Position numbers and translations under genes: made by a program
Assembly: GCF_021462225.1 (NCBI RefSeq)
Contig: NC_061818.1
Location: forward strand, 20,157,478 to 20,221,477
Direction of reading: 5' to 3'
Length of the DNA stretch: 64,000 bases
DNA from: Girardinichthys multiradiatus
Taxonomy: Eukaryota > Chordata > Actinopteri > Cyprinodontiformes > Goodeidae
Notes under the pieces: model-generated
What the model was told of the DNA's origin: nothing
What the model saw: the letters and a program-made list of their open reading frames with translations, nothing else
Databases searched by the model: none
Shown here: positions 1 through 11,981 of the stretch, piece after piece
How the letters are laid out: the number at the start of each line of letters is the position of its first letter
Numbering within the stretch: position 1 is the stretch's first letter

Positions 1-540
1 TCACAAAACTGAAACTGAATTTAATGCTTTGAAACCGAACTGATTTGCTTTAAAAATTTATTTAATTTAATTGAAAATTCGGTTCACCTTCAGTTCTATA
101 ATTCAATTTCAGTTCCAAAATTCTGTTATTTTGTGTCACACATCCGGGTCCTTAAAGCCACAGATTAATCAAACACAGATTCATCGATTTAAGTTTCACA
201 TCTGGTTAAACTTCCTTTACTGCATTTTGAGCTGGAGCAGTGCTGCATACACGAGCTTGGCGGATGTCATTCCTTATGTCAAACATATCGATGGAAAAAA
301 CACAGACCGTGACACCGGTGGCACACTATGCTAAAATAGCATGTTTAGCTAATAGCTACAGGTAGCATTACTGTTACAGTCAGTTCATCATTGGTTTACA
401 TGACACGTCCTATAGATGATCATGTAGCTGCACTGCTCCAGCTCAAAATGCTGCAAAGGAAGTTTAACCTGATGTGAAATTTAAACTCTGTGAATAGGGT
501 CTGGTTACTCTGTGGCTTAAATTCAGATTCAGTTTTGTGA
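1..540. repeat. Foldback / MITE-like element with long inverted arms
   Basis: Positions 1-25 are repeated in inverse orientation at about 517-540 (TCACAAAACTGAA ... TTCAGTTTTGTGA). A second, longer pair of arms, about 152-248 and 423-522, is also inverted and includes a shared GAGCTGGAGCAGTGC segment. The left side has about 125 extra bases between the outer and inner arms. No transposase is encoded. The structure suggests a non-autonomous foldback or hAT-type element. The left end may lie outside the window, so boundaries and class are uncertain. Confidence 0.55.
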
Positions 541-1990
541 AATTCATTTTTAAACCTATGTATTTAATTTCAAATTACATGAATCAAGATTCAGTCTGAG
601 CAATTAAAATTCAGCTTTCGAGGGAAGTTTCTGCCCATAGTAATTAGATTTCATGTTTTATGTTGTTTTTGTTTCCTTAATTATTCCTTTCTGCAAAGTA
701 TGCAAGTAGAGCACAACTGAGAAGAAAAAAAAATTACCCCTCAAATTGATGATCAATTTGGGACTGATGAGATAAATATTTCAACATTTTTACCTTTATT
801 TTTCTAAATATTTAGATATCATTATAATCTGGTTCCCAGCTACCACTATTGTCATGTTCTTTGTAATTTGCTGTTCGTAAACATGTAATTGTTTCTTGAT
901 CCCCGTTTATTAGGGCAAATCTGCTGCTGAGATTGCAAGGGAAACAGTAGCACCATGAAATATTTCCTGTAGGCTCAACACAAGCACCATCTCACATTAG
1001 ACAGTTACTTTAAAGAGTATTTTTAAAAATGAACAACACCTCTTTAAGTCCAAGTTCCAAATTAAAAATGCAGTGAAGCATTAGGTTGGTTTAAAGTCCA
1101 CTGGGAGCTAATTTAAAGTAGAATAATGCGTAGCTATGAGGTTAGGGGTCGGCATTAAATAATTCACGTGGATCAACTCGGGGTTATGGAGCTAGCCCTG
1201 GATGGAACATGTTATAGGACACAAAGCACAGAGGATAATCGCCTCAAAGCATTTCATTACATAACACGGCAATCTGGCAAACTAAAATCTAAAAAGGATG
1301 CGAAAAATCTGTTTCAAACCTACGCAGACTGTACTTGTGTAAACCCAAACACCAGCTGATTGGACTTAAGGTGCACTGAGCCAAATGGTGCTGGTCGAGG
1401 AGGGAGGGTGGCAGCCTCGTGAAACCAACAAGCAAAAAAGGAAAGAAAAAAATCTTCCTGGGGCCTAAATGAGTTACAAAGAGCAGCAATTGGCCATTGG
1501 CTGCCATCCCGAGTCTGTGTAGCTCAAGAAGTTGTGCACATGCAGCCAGCCAGTCACATACAAAAGCAAAGTGTTATGTAATGCTGGGGCCCACATTGAG
1601 GGGAGAGGGCAACATGGTGCAGTGAAACATGCAAACAGAGAGAGATATGTTTACCGACACACGAGGCCAAACTCCACTTTTTCTCTTCACTTTTGCTGGT
1701 GCCCATCATGCTTATGTACTTTTTAAATGTGGGGATTCCTATGCATCTGTGATGCATGTCATTTCTTGCATTCCCATCTGTATCTATCTGTCTCTCCCTG
1801 CAGCTCAGCGAATAATCAGAAACGCTTCTGCTTCATCCCTCCCCACCTTTCTGTGCTCCCCTCTCTCTCTCGCTCCTTCTTTCCCAAAGACTATTATCCT
1901 CTTGCCATCATTGCTGCATTAAGGGCAGCAGATGGCCGCAGTAATTCCAGGTCAATTTGCTGGCTTTAAGAGGTGATATCCTTATAAAAC
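541..1990. other. Probable intronic DNA of the minus-strand TNRC6 gene, no feature recognised
   Basis: AT-rich sequence with homopolymer runs. Short open frames here have no recognisable domain. Nothing further can be supported. Confidence 0.4.
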
Positions 1991-2340
1991 AAGGGGGCTC
2001 CGGGATTGCGCCACAACGTATCAGTTATGGAGTCGACTGTTATACAGCTGGAATTCTCTGATGTATGACGTAGGTCCTTCTGGAGGCTGGGAGGACGGGT
2101 GGGGGTGGGGGACTGACTGCTCTGTTGGCCAATCATGGAAAAGAAACGGTGAGGGACAGGGAGTGTGAACGAAAGAGAAAGCTGGCGTACAGGAGGAATG
2201 GAAGGAGTCAGAGGAGGGAGGATAAGCGATGAAGAGAACAGTGTGTGCATGAAAGTCTCCACCCCCCTCGTGTGCTCCTCTGAGAGCTCCTGTCTCGCTG
2301 CCTGAAACCAGCTTGGCTCCAAATCCGCTTACAATTAGAC
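1991..2340. promoter_or_regulatory. Promoter-like patch (candidate alternative promoter)
   Basis: Within AT-rich DNA this stretch is more GC-rich. It contains a CCAAT box (GGCCAATCAT, near 2129), a CRE-like ATGACGTAG (near 2065) and a G-rich GGGTGGGGGTGGGGG run near 2100. Such a mix is typical of vertebrate promoters, and TNRC6 genes are known to use alternative promoters. No splice-supported exon could be tied to it, so this is a weak inference. Confidence 0.25.
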
Positions 2341-3215
2341 CACCATTTGTCCCGTAGCATGTTCCACTGCTTCAGTTGCTTCATTTCAAAGAACAAAGCA
2401 CACATCTTGCCCATTTAGAAAACACTAATACAATCAAACTGAGTGTATTAGCCAGCGCTGGGTCACTAATGAAAGTGGAAGATCAGTCAGAGAAAAAACA
2501 AACACCTCTTGCAGCTGTAACGTGTGAAGCAGGAGTCCCCCAAAACCACACTTTGCTTTAAAAATAAAAACTGGAATGGAGTAAAGCGAGAGATCAGAGT
2601 GATCTCTATGACAGCCTATTTGGAAAAACACGGTCCTCAGCTGTGAGGCTGCACAGGAGAATTCCCAGTTCATCAAAGATGCACATCAAACGTTGGCCTC
2701 GGGGCTGTGTGTGCTTCGCGCACAGGAAGACATCTCATTTTAAACTCTTAAAGGGATCCTAATTTTCTGAAAGAAAAGATGACAGCATGCTTGCCTGAGT
2801 GTTTAAGACTTTGTAGTGAGCTGGGGGTGCGGGGTGTCTGAAAAGACATCAAAGAGCCGAAGGTAGAGGGAAGAGAAAAGAGGGGTGGGAAGCATGAACG
2901 GTCCCACAATCTCCTGAGTAGACGCCACGAACAGGCCACACGACCTTCAAGATGAAGGATGCCCTCTGTGGATGGGTTTTATGAATGTGCAACAGAAGGC
3001 AGCATTCATAATTTACTTGAACAGATACAGTAGATTTGGCAAGCTCTTGTTATGCGTAGGCCAGTTACATCTACAATATTCCTCAAAACACAAACTAGTA
3101 TAAACGGTTAAAACAAAGACGGTACTGTAAAAAATGGCATGGCAGAATTAAATTACATTCTATGTGGATCTTTAAATATTTTCAAAGGTAAATGATAAAC
3201 TGAAAGTACAGCTAT
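2341..3215. other. Unassigned, probably intronic sequence
   Basis: No coding, RNA or repeat signal that I recognise. Confidence 0.4.
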
Positions 3216-4440
3216 CATTTAGCCCAAAACTATCCATACCCCTGACAAATTTAGACTCAAAATGATTTTCATTCATCCAACAAGTTTGTCTCTGATAGGA
3301 AATGAGGAAGATAATAAACAATAACAACAATAAATCAAAGGATAATCATACAATGTAAAAGGAGTACCAATAAAAAAAAAAAAACATGTTTTATTTTCAT
3401 TTATAAAAAAAAAATGCCACGTTATCTAAACCCTTCTCATTTATCAATGGAAAAATTGGCATTAAGCAATCATGTCATCATTTCTGACCAGCTTTCTCCA
3501 TGTTTCCACTCGTATTTTGACAATTTATCTTTGGTGAAAAGCTCCAAGTCTGAGGTTGGAAGGCCTCCTTGCCATCACCCTAATCTTTAGCTCCCTTCAC
3601 AAATTAAAGACAAGACAGTAATATTACTTCCACTCAGAATAAATATGTTGGTAAAACAAAAAACTTACTCTAAACCCGTGGCAGCTGCATTGAGGACTGT
3701 GGCCTCCAAACATGGGCTGTACGCTTTACCCCTGCACCACCGCTGCGCCCCAGAAAGGCATCTTTAGTCACAAAGTGTCCATAACCATTAGAAATTACCC
3801 ACATGCCAAAGGGCTGTTTCAGATTAATGTCAGAAAAAATGTATTTTCCTACCTTCAAAAACATGCAGTTTGCTAAACTCTACTGGAACTCTAAATAGGA
3901 CAGTGTGTTTTAATCATATGCAAGAGACAGTATAGTTGGGTTTGACACAAAACAAATAACTAGTATGTGGAAAAGACTCTCTTGCCAAGTATGGTGGACG
4001 ACCCATGAGGCTGTGGGCTTGTTTCTTTTCCAAAGGCCATGGGAACTTTGTTAGAGTGCATCATGAGTTCAAATCAACATCAAGTGGTTGCAATAGGAAA
4101 ACTGAAAATGGGCCAAATCAACAAAGAAATGGCTTTTCTGTGGCCATCTCAGTCCCCACACCTACATCCTATAGAAAGCCTGACGGGTGAACTAAAGATA
4201 AGAGCATAAGAGAATAACCAGGCCTCTGAGAGATCCTGGGGATCACCCAATCACCATAGATCCCTCATCTCTGAGTAATAAAACATTGAGAAATGTTATA
4301 GTAAAAGACCAAATCCTCAAAGCTAACAATAAAATCTTCCAAATAAAAGAAGGAGAATATCCTTCTGCAATAAATGCTGAATTTATTTTAGGGCTCCTTC
4401 ACATTTATAGCACATGTATATCACACATTTGCTGTCAAGC
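3216..4440 (+). mobile_element. Degenerate Tc1-like transposon
   Basis: The left part (about 3220-3260) resembles the terminal repeat of a fish Tc1 family (CTATCCATACCCCTGACAAA). Between about 3990 and 4260 the plus strand encodes recognisable transposase pieces: a glycine-poor relic of the central domain followed by WPSQSP at about 4141. The WPSQSP then continues as HLHPIE instead of the family's DLNPIE. Stops and frameshifts are frequent, and the stretch 3660-3880 has no match to a Tc1 element that I can see. This is an old, inactive copy with approximate limits. Confidence 0.6.
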
Positions 4441-6202
4441 TGCAACAGTAGATCAAGATAATTGAAGATAACAAGGAAATATAGACATATCCTTATCAAA
4501 TGTCTCATTAAAAAGTAGCGGAAAAGCATCAGAAATTAACGAGGTATTTAGAAGTTTTCATCTCCATCTACCATAGGACTTTAAATATGAGCAGCAAACC
4601 TCACAAGAGAGCAGACTGAAAGTTCTAATTACAAGTTAATAAATGTGACACAGTGCGTCAAATGGACCCTCCCCTCATTATACTTCCCAAAGTGACTGAC
4701 GCTATTCAAAGCAATTAAAATCTACCAGCACAGTTAATGTAACTAACCGTTATATAGGTCAGTCTATAGTCCTAACTATATACCTGAATACTTCGGCACC
4801 ATCAATTAAATTCTCTCTCTACTTCTAAGATGTGTGTCTGGCTAAAGATCAAGTTTTCTCAACCTCTGGGGGTTTACTGGTCAAAGAGGGTTGTTTCAAA
4901 GACCCCTGCTTACAAAAGTCAGATGCAGGACAGAAACAAAGAACTTTCCTGGAGTCATCACTCCCCTGCTCGTGCCCTTTGTGCCAACAGCTGTGGGCAG
5001 CACGGATTCCTCCGTGTTATGATTGAGGAGAAGCGACGCGTGAAAGAGGCTGGAACGTCCTGTCCTCCTGACCTGAGCAGCACCTGCTGAGGACTCAGGA
5101 TGAAATAGGAAGTTCACACAGGAACGGCAAGAAGCTCACAATTTTAAACCGGGGAGAAATCTTATTTGTCGTTTACTACACTGTATATTTATGAATTTAA
5201 AAATAATACATTTTTCATTTTGGTTGAAGAGAATCTGATTTTCAAAGTTTAAAGATTAAATGGTCAACATATAGCAATATGGTTCGCATATGTTTAAAAT
5301 CGTATTTATTCAATGCAACAATCCGCCATGAAAAATAACATCTTCATACAAAAGAAGAATTGAGCCTTTTGACATTTTGCATTTGTTAAAAAAGACAAAA
5401 ACTAAATATGAATAATAAAAACAAATAAAATAAATTGACAGTATGCAGAACAAGGAAATAGGTGCAGAACTGCAGCTCAAACCATTCATTGCTTCAATTC
5501 TATGAATATAACATTTATTATACAACTGCTGCTTTCATTTAAGCTGGGATAATACATGGGGCAGTGATGATAACAAAAGACACTCTGGTATAAATCCCAT
5601 TTTGATCACAACACTCTGTAGTGTCAAACACAAATAACTGGGTGTGACTAAGGTAATGGTAAATTAATTGCTTACGAAATGAAGGCTGTAGCTTTACTTT
5701 CTAATAATACTATCTTTTATTGCAATATGTAAATGTCCGCCTTGATGTGTATGTGCGCTTTGCTCTTCCTTTTGATAGGATTGCACTCTATAATAAAAAG
5801 AAGCAGAGCAGCTCATTAAAACAAGCTGTAGTGTAGCCTGTTGACACCAGGATGCCTGAGGTGTAATTTACAGGGATGCTTAAAACTACTTCCCTCACAC
5901 ACACCCTGCCCAAAGCTACTAGGATGCTGACCTATAACCCACACAACAGAAGACAGATGGATCAAATACACCTTACTGTTATCACAACGGTCGACCTTTT
6001 CATTTAGAGCATCTTGTCGTCACCCAGCAGTAAACAATGAAATTTAATTTCGGGACCAAATGTTGTAAATGTAATATAAGCCAAAAAAGAAAAAAACAAT
6101 TTGGGTGTTTACCGGCAAGCTGTGGGATTGTATGTGATAGACGAGCATAAGGTAGTGCTTATGTAGGTAGCGGATTTTGGTTTTTTAAACTAAAAATCTG
6201 AA
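4441..6202. other. Unassigned, probably intronic sequence
   Basis: AT-rich DNA with no supported gene or repeat. The open frames at 4830-5117 overlap on both strands and show no domain. Confidence 0.4.
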
Positions 6203-7315
6203 AGGGTTGTGTGGGCATTTGTATTCAGTCTCTCAAGTAACTAGTATTGCACCTGCAGGTTTTTTGGGTTATGCCTCTCCCAGTTTTGCACATCTACAGA
6301 GAGACATTTCTGCCCATTCTTCTTTGCAAAATAGGTCATGTTCTGTCAGATTGGATGGAGATCAGCTGAAACAAAGCCGTTTTCAAGTCTCATCTGACCA
6401 GAGCCCCTTCTTTTACATAACTACAACTGCACTCCTTCCTAAGGCACTCCTTACCTGCTCTGTCAGTGAAGGTATATATAGCCTAGGGCGGCAAAGAACA
6501 ATTATTTGCTAATCGATTAATCTGTCAATTGTTTTTTGATTATCAATTAATAATCAGAGAGCAAAATGTGCTTAATAGGAGATTTTGTTTACAGAATTTA
6601 AATCAGGTAAAGCTAAAACTTTGCCACTTGAGGAGTTCTGGATGGAGCGTATTTATAGACAAAGATGGTTTTTCATCTTAAAGACAAAATATATAGTTTT
6701 ATATATAGTGTATATAGTTTTTGTACACATTTGGACTAATTATTGCTCTAAGTAGGTTGTTCTTTCAACAAATGGCATGTTTTAGAGTCTGTAAACTCCA
6801 GTTAGAGATTATTTAATTACTAAATTAGTTGATGATTACTTCACTAATAGATTAATCACAATTAATCTGATTAATTGTTTCAGCCCAAAATAGTCATTGG
6901 TTAGTAGGTTACCACTTGTGCAAGAGTCTTTCCACTTTAGGGTGATGGATAAAACAGACCTCTGTGAGATGTTCAATGTTTGGGATATTATTTTATAACT
7001 GAATCCCTCCTGAAACTTGTTTGTGACTTTATCCGTAACCTGTCTGCTGTGTTTCTTGGTCTTCATGATTTCTTATTAGGGGGAATTCTGAAGGCAATCA
7101 ATTGGATTGGATTTTATTTTACGGAGTAAAGAAGGCAAAATACAAATGCACATCACAATGTTCACATTTTTATTTGTAAACCCCCCCCCTCCAAAAAAGG
7201 TTGAAAATCATGCATCATCTTCCTTATGTGCTGCGTTGTGTTGGTCTTTCACATAAAATTCCAGTATAAAAAAATATCAAAAACTTAAAAAGGATATAAA
7301 TAGTTTAGCAAGACA
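6203..7315 (-). mobile_element. Degenerate Tc1-like transposon, minus strand, interrupted by a MITE
   Basis: The minus strand reads as a decayed Tc1 transposase. Near 7066 is an N-terminal MKTKKHSRQVTDKV followed by a helix-turn-helix-like FSYKIISQTLNISQRS; the C-terminal half is encoded around 6250-6470. The right flank holds the subterminal repeat of the family (GTTGGTCTTTCACATAAAAT at about 7238). The left terminal repeat is missing or eroded. The middle is split by an unrelated AT-rich insert (6485-6886). It is non-functional and of the same broad family as the remnants at 31.2 and 35.9 kb. Confidence 0.7.
6485..6886. mobile_element. Non-autonomous MITE nested in the Tc1 remnant
   Basis: The insert begins GGGCGGCAAAGAACAATTA and ends in the near-inverse TTAATTGTTTCAGCCC, with further inverted AATCGATTAATC-type sequence inside both ends. 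Its interior is AT-rich and noncoding. Tc1 coding similarity stops at the left edge and resumes to the right of it. The ends resemble the abundant fish GGGCTGCAA non-autonomous elements. No clear target duplication could be read. Confidence 0.55.
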
Positions 7316-9516
7316 CAACACCACTTCCTCATATTTAGCTGTTTATAATCAGAAGAACGCCTTTTAAACTATATCATAGCATAGATCATGTGATTTCCAT
7401 GCTGCAGTTGACTGAATAACCTCCTCAGCTTGTCGACAAGGTGTGCAGAAGCCTGTTAGTGTTGCATTGATTTAAAAATGGTGTGTGGATGTGTTTCAGG
7501 GTTTGCGAAAACACAGCAAGTAAAAACTGATATTAGACTGTTACATTAGGGGACTGGGACAGAGAAAGAGACAGCATGTGTTTGCATGCGTCTGTTTTAG
7601 AACTGGGCCAGTAGAAACAACCCACAACGGGCCCCTCAGCTGTGTCAGCAAACAGGAAACTGGAGTTCAGTCTCACAGTTTCACGCAGCTCCAACTGTTT
7701 CTTTTACTCTGCAGTTTTCCGGCTCCCTCGGATCAGCCTGGGCCCCCACAGTTTAGCAGTCACCTTCTCTTTGCTTCAAGCAAAACAGCAAAAATTAATT
7801 TAAACCTTTTTCTTGCAGCCCCTGCCTTTCTTCTGCTGGAAGGAGGCAGAAGAAATTACATTATTAAGATGCTTCAGGAGCTCCTGAAAACCTCCTGAGA
7901 ATGGATGTATGTTTATTCCTCACTCACACTTTCTCTATTGTCCTGATGAGGTCGAAGTCTACCTTAAATTACTATGATAAACAATCTGGATTTTAAATTG
8001 CGAAGCCAAAAACAAAATAGCTCATCCTATAGAAATAAATTTTTCATCAAGATTTACTGTTTTCCTGATTATTGTTATAATTATTATTGTTGTTGTGTTA
8101 ACTGTAACAATTAAACATGGTCTTGCATGACTGGCTTAATTCATCTTTCTGAAGCAGCTTAAACAGTTTCATGGACTAATCATTGGAAGAAATGCTATAA
8201 TTAATCTGGCATTGTAAGTTTTTTTTTTTTTTACATCGTGTATACTGGAGAACATTGTGTAAATTACAGCTGAAAGTAGAAAATGCATCAAACAGTATTA
8301 AAATATCATGATTATTGGATGCAAATTCATCAGGGCTATTATATATATGTAAATATTTGAAGTAGGATTACAGTCTTCCTGCTGAAAAAAGTGATAAAAA
8401 ATCAGTATTATTCTAATTATTACTAATATTCTTCATTTCACTTGGTCATACTTAGTTTCTCTCACCAACAGACACACAAACGTCTTCCGTTTTATCTAAT
8501 GATATCTTTTTATCTGTATGGTTTTGTCTTCAGAAGGTGACCCAGCTTCTCGGTAAGATGAATAACTACATGGACAGATCTTTTTTATGATAGCGTGGAT
8601 TTAAAAAAAAGTGTTTCAATTATCCTTTGCTTTATTTTCTCATGGTAAGTTGTTAAAACCGGTAATCATTGCCTAATGTCGTCTAACATGAAAACAGTTT
8701 GGAAATGAGGTCACGGCATGTTGCTGCCGTGTTAGTCTCAGCCTGTTTGGTCATGGTTATTAGCGGTAGGCCTTTCTTTGCTTCGAGTTGTAATATGATG
8801 TGATAAGGCACAAATCAACTTTCTCCTACTTACATAACTAGACCTTTAATCAGTAAGATAAACATTTGCCTGAACGTAGCAAAAAAAAAATAACACATTC
8901 ACCAATTATTTTATTTTATAAGTGCCTTGCTGTTAACGTCTGCCTGAAGGTGTAATCAGATTTCTTCCCCTTGTCCGTCCTTGGAGGGAAACGGCATCCT
9001 GCTCCAAACATGCTCGCTCTGCCTAATAAAAAGATCTGCTTCTCGGCTGACAGACCATCACAGTACTATTTGTTGTAAGAACACTGGCCTGAGGAGGCTA
9101 AACTGAACAATGCAGCTTCAACAGAAGCAGAGTTCAAAACCTGCCAGCTAGGCCCACTCTTCACAACATCTTCTCAGGCAACTCCCTTTATGCATTGTAT
9201 TGTTTGTTTGTTATCTGGCTTATTTTTCTTTTATTCTGAGATTCCTTCCCACCTCCATCCTCCTAGGTATGCCCGAGGAGCCCACAGAGAGACCTGAGGA
9301 GGAGCTGCATCATCCCTACGCTCCTTATTAGTGTTGTATGGGCACCTGGCTTCCATTTTCTGCTCAGGTGGTTCAGACCACCTGGCTCCAGATGTTTTCG
9401 TTTTCAACATGGCTTGATGCGTTTTGTTTGTGCCAAATAGAGAAATTCGACTATAAAATGGAACAAAATAAGTGTATGAAACAAAAAAAGAAATAAAGTC
9501 CAATTTAAAAACGTAC
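7316..9516. other. Intron of the TNRC6 gene, no other feature
   Basis: This lies downstream, on the minus strand, of the 22-nt microexon. It has poly-T and poly-A runs and no supported exon. The continuation of the TNRC6 coding sequence was looked for here and not found. Confidence 0.4.
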
Positions 9517-9538
9517 CTTTGGTTATCTGTTCTGTGGT
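9517..9538 (-). CDS. tnrc6: TNRC6 (GW182) microexon, 22 nt
   Basis: On the minus strand a pyrimidine-rich tract and acceptor (TTTATTACAG) precede 22 nt, followed by a strong donor GTACGT. The exon reads ACC ACA GAA CAG ATA ACC AAA G, giving TTEQITK, and ends in phase 1. The upstream coding exon at 13,511-13,612 ends in phase 0 with QKK, so splicing yields QKK-TTEQITK. As I recall them, vertebrate TNRC6A/B proteins have a similar QKK-ATEQKIK-V segment just after the lysine-rich N-terminus, and the phase-1 G would begin the expected valine codon. The function of this protein segment is unknown to me; the full protein binds Argonaute and recruits CCR4-NOT. The exon is very short, so the call rests on the splice sites, the phase and the match to the family. 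Confidence 0.62.
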
Positions 9539-10147
9539 CTGTAATAAAAGAGAAAAAGATGAAAAAGATCAATGAAAATTTCAAGGAAATCCCAATCAAC
9601 ATATAGTACATTTTTAAACATCTGTACAAATTTACTGCTGCTGAAGAAAAACGATATTGTTTTCTTCTTAGGGCGAAAGAACACACCTATTTAAGTCTTA
9701 ATGTAAGGCTGCACCGTGCAGATGGACACACGAGGACCAGGGAAGAGAACATGGAGAAACGCCAGTGTTCCCCTGGTAGTTTTATAAGACGGACGAAGCA
9801 GCCGCCTTTCCTCAGACAGTCAAGTTAATTCTGTATGAAAGTTTGTGAGGCCAAAACTCAAATTTAAAGCTATCAATTTATTTAAATTCAAATAAATATT
9901 TTCAGAAGAACAGAGAACAAAAGAACAGTCTTGGAATATCAACAAGCACGTTGTTGCCCTGAGTTTTAGGTTATTCTCCCTCTACATACCTGTTGGAGAC
10001 TGCTGCACCTCATGATAATAAACCAAAGGGTTTAGCTTGGTGCTACATAAAAGATGGAAAATATCTTCTGTGGATGACAGTATTTAAGACTAAGAAAAAG
10101 TATTAATTTACAAGGCTGAATAGATGGTAGAGTAGATGGTGGGCTGG
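9539..10147. other. TNRC6 intron, unassigned part
   Basis: No feature seen apart from AT-rich sequence. Confidence 0.4.
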
Positions 10148-11981
10148 TATAACTGAAACTAGGTATCTACATGGACTGTATTAAAAAAAAGACATAATCC
10201 TTTTTTCCCTCACTGTCTGACTAAACATTTCCTATTTTGGTCATTTTGGAATACCAAAATTATTTATACAGTATTTACTAATTACCAGTATAAAAAGAGA
10301 GATAATAGTTTTAGATGTTTTTATAACCTTCATAAAATTCTTAATTTAATACATGCATTAAGATTATGATGCCTTGTCAAAATTTGGCTTTCTAGCCTCT
10401 GATTGATTAATTCAAATCCTTTGGGCTAAATAGTGGATGTATTTTAAGGCAATATCTCATCCCACTGCTTCCCTGTGTGTAATCACAGGGGGGAAATAAA
10501 AGAAATCAAGATATCAGGAAGATAATTGTGGACCTCCACAAGTCTTGTTCAACCTTCGGTAAAATTTACAGATACCTGTATGTGTCACAATAAATTGCTT
10601 AAACAATTTTATACAAGTATAATCAATTAAAATGGAAGGAGATGGGATCTGTGTCCCAGAGAGTAGTGTGTTTTGGTGTGAAATGTGCAAATCAACCCCA
10701 GAACAAAAGCATGATGACCTTATGAAGATGGTGGTTGAAGTTTCTAAGAGCCCATTTTCCATTCCAGGGGCTTTCAGTCATTATAAAGGGATTTTGAAAG
10801 CCCTCAGCAAGTTTTAACACAATTTTACTTATTTCAATTTCCCGGGTCCACACTTTCCTGAATAAAAAGCTCCAAGTCTGGGTGCAGGACTTTCAGATTA
10901 CCCTGGGATTGTTAAGGGGCGGAGATATGTACTGAGCAAAGGTGATTGGTGGATCCTTTCTAGCAGTGTTCTGACTTTTGCTCCCTGGCTTTAACCCCAG
11001 GTATTTTAACCCCAGGTATTTAAACCCTAGGACTTTCAGTGGAAAAGGAGCCATTATCAGCAGCGAAGGAGTCGTGTACTTTATGGACAGAAAGTACACA
11101 CAGTGAGGAATAAGTGATTAGTCCAAAAGCAACATAAAAAGCCAGATTAGTTTGCAAATGCACTCAGCAACAAACACCTTCACTTCTGGAAACATGTCCT
11201 CTGGTCTGATAAATCTAAAATTGAAGCGTTTGGCCATAATGACCAGTGTTACATTTGGAGGAAAAAGGGGGAAACTCGCAAGCCTAAGAACATCATTCTA
11301 CTGTCAAGTACGGGATTGACAGCATCATGCTGTATTTGTATTTTTGCAACAGGATGGAGTGACAGACTTCACAAACGACATCATGAGGAAAGCACGTTAC
11401 GTGGAAATACTGAAGCAACAACTCAGGACATCAACAAAGCTTGGACACAAATGGGATTTCCAAATGGACAATGACTCTAAGCATACCACCCAATTAGTTA
11501 CAAAGTGGTTTAAGGAGAACAAGTCAATGTTTTGGAGGATCCATCTCAAAGCCCTGATATCAGCCACCATGGAAAATTGGATGGCAGAACTAAAAAGGTG
11601 TGTGGGAGAAAGGCAGCCAACAAGTCTGACTCATTTACACCAGTTCTGTCAAAAAGAATGAACCAAAACCAAAACAGCAAAGTAGGAGTAGTGCATTTAT
11701 AGGCTGCTGGAAAAACAACCAAAATGTTGGAAGTTATTCAGTTCAAAAGGTAATTCTACCAAATACTAAGGAAAAGTATGCAAACTATAGAATTTAAAGA
11801 AAAAAAAAATCTAAAATATGTCTGGCTAACGATTCTAGCATTTGCAAATAGAAATAATTTTAGTGCTCCTAACTGATAAAAAACAGGAAAAGCTGAGTCT
11901 AGTTTAATGTCAGGCAGTGAGGGAAATAAATAGTTATGTGCCTTGTACAGTCTATGTAAATATTTGGTTTCACTCGTATAT
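10148..11981 (+). mobile_element. Degenerate Sleeping Beauty-like Tc1 transposon with an internal insert
   Basis: The two ends form imperfect inverted repeats. The left end (TGAAACTAGGTATCTACATG, then CCCTCACTGTCTGAC) is mirrored at about 11,800-11,981. The interior follows the layout of the salmonid/Sleeping Beauty lineage. N-terminal remnants lie at 10,500-10,815. After a roughly 310-bp unrelated insert, a catalytic-domain relic runs from 11,135 to 11,660. It includes the MDNDSKHT-type second aspartate motif (about 11,464) and a damaged SPD..E region. Stops and indels make it inactive. Outer borders are approximate. Confidence 0.7.
10818..11130. mobile_element. Unclassified insertion inside the Sleeping Beauty-like remnant
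   Basis: Transposase similarity breaks off after CTCAGCAAG at about 10,811 and resumes with AAAAAGCCAGA near 11,136. The intervening sequence contains GCAGGACTTTCAG near its left side and CTAGGACTTTCAG near its right side. It also holds three tandem copies of an AACCCCAGGTATTT-like unit (10,991-11,030). It is noncoding. It may be a small non-autonomous DNA element; I do not recognise the family. Confidence 0.4.

Noticed and set aside
1966..2322. 118-aa minus-strand frame starting MEPSWFQAARQ
   Set aside because: No domain, no family resemblance and no splice context; the interval looks more like a promoter-type patch.
7670..7750. Possible next TNRC6 exon on the minus strand (KLWGPRLIRGSRKTAE)
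   Set aside because: Residues do not fit the expected VPE...KPS continuation and no acceptor/donor pair with the needed phase was found.
8534..8552. Possible plus-strand 19-nt exon between TTCTTCAG and GTAAGA
   Set aside because: Splice-like signals alone; no neighbouring plus-strand coding exon and no recognisable peptide.
9283..9345. Plus-strand short frame MPEEPTERPEEE after a CTCCTAG acceptor-like site
   Set aside because: No matching upstream exon; composition alone is not evidence.
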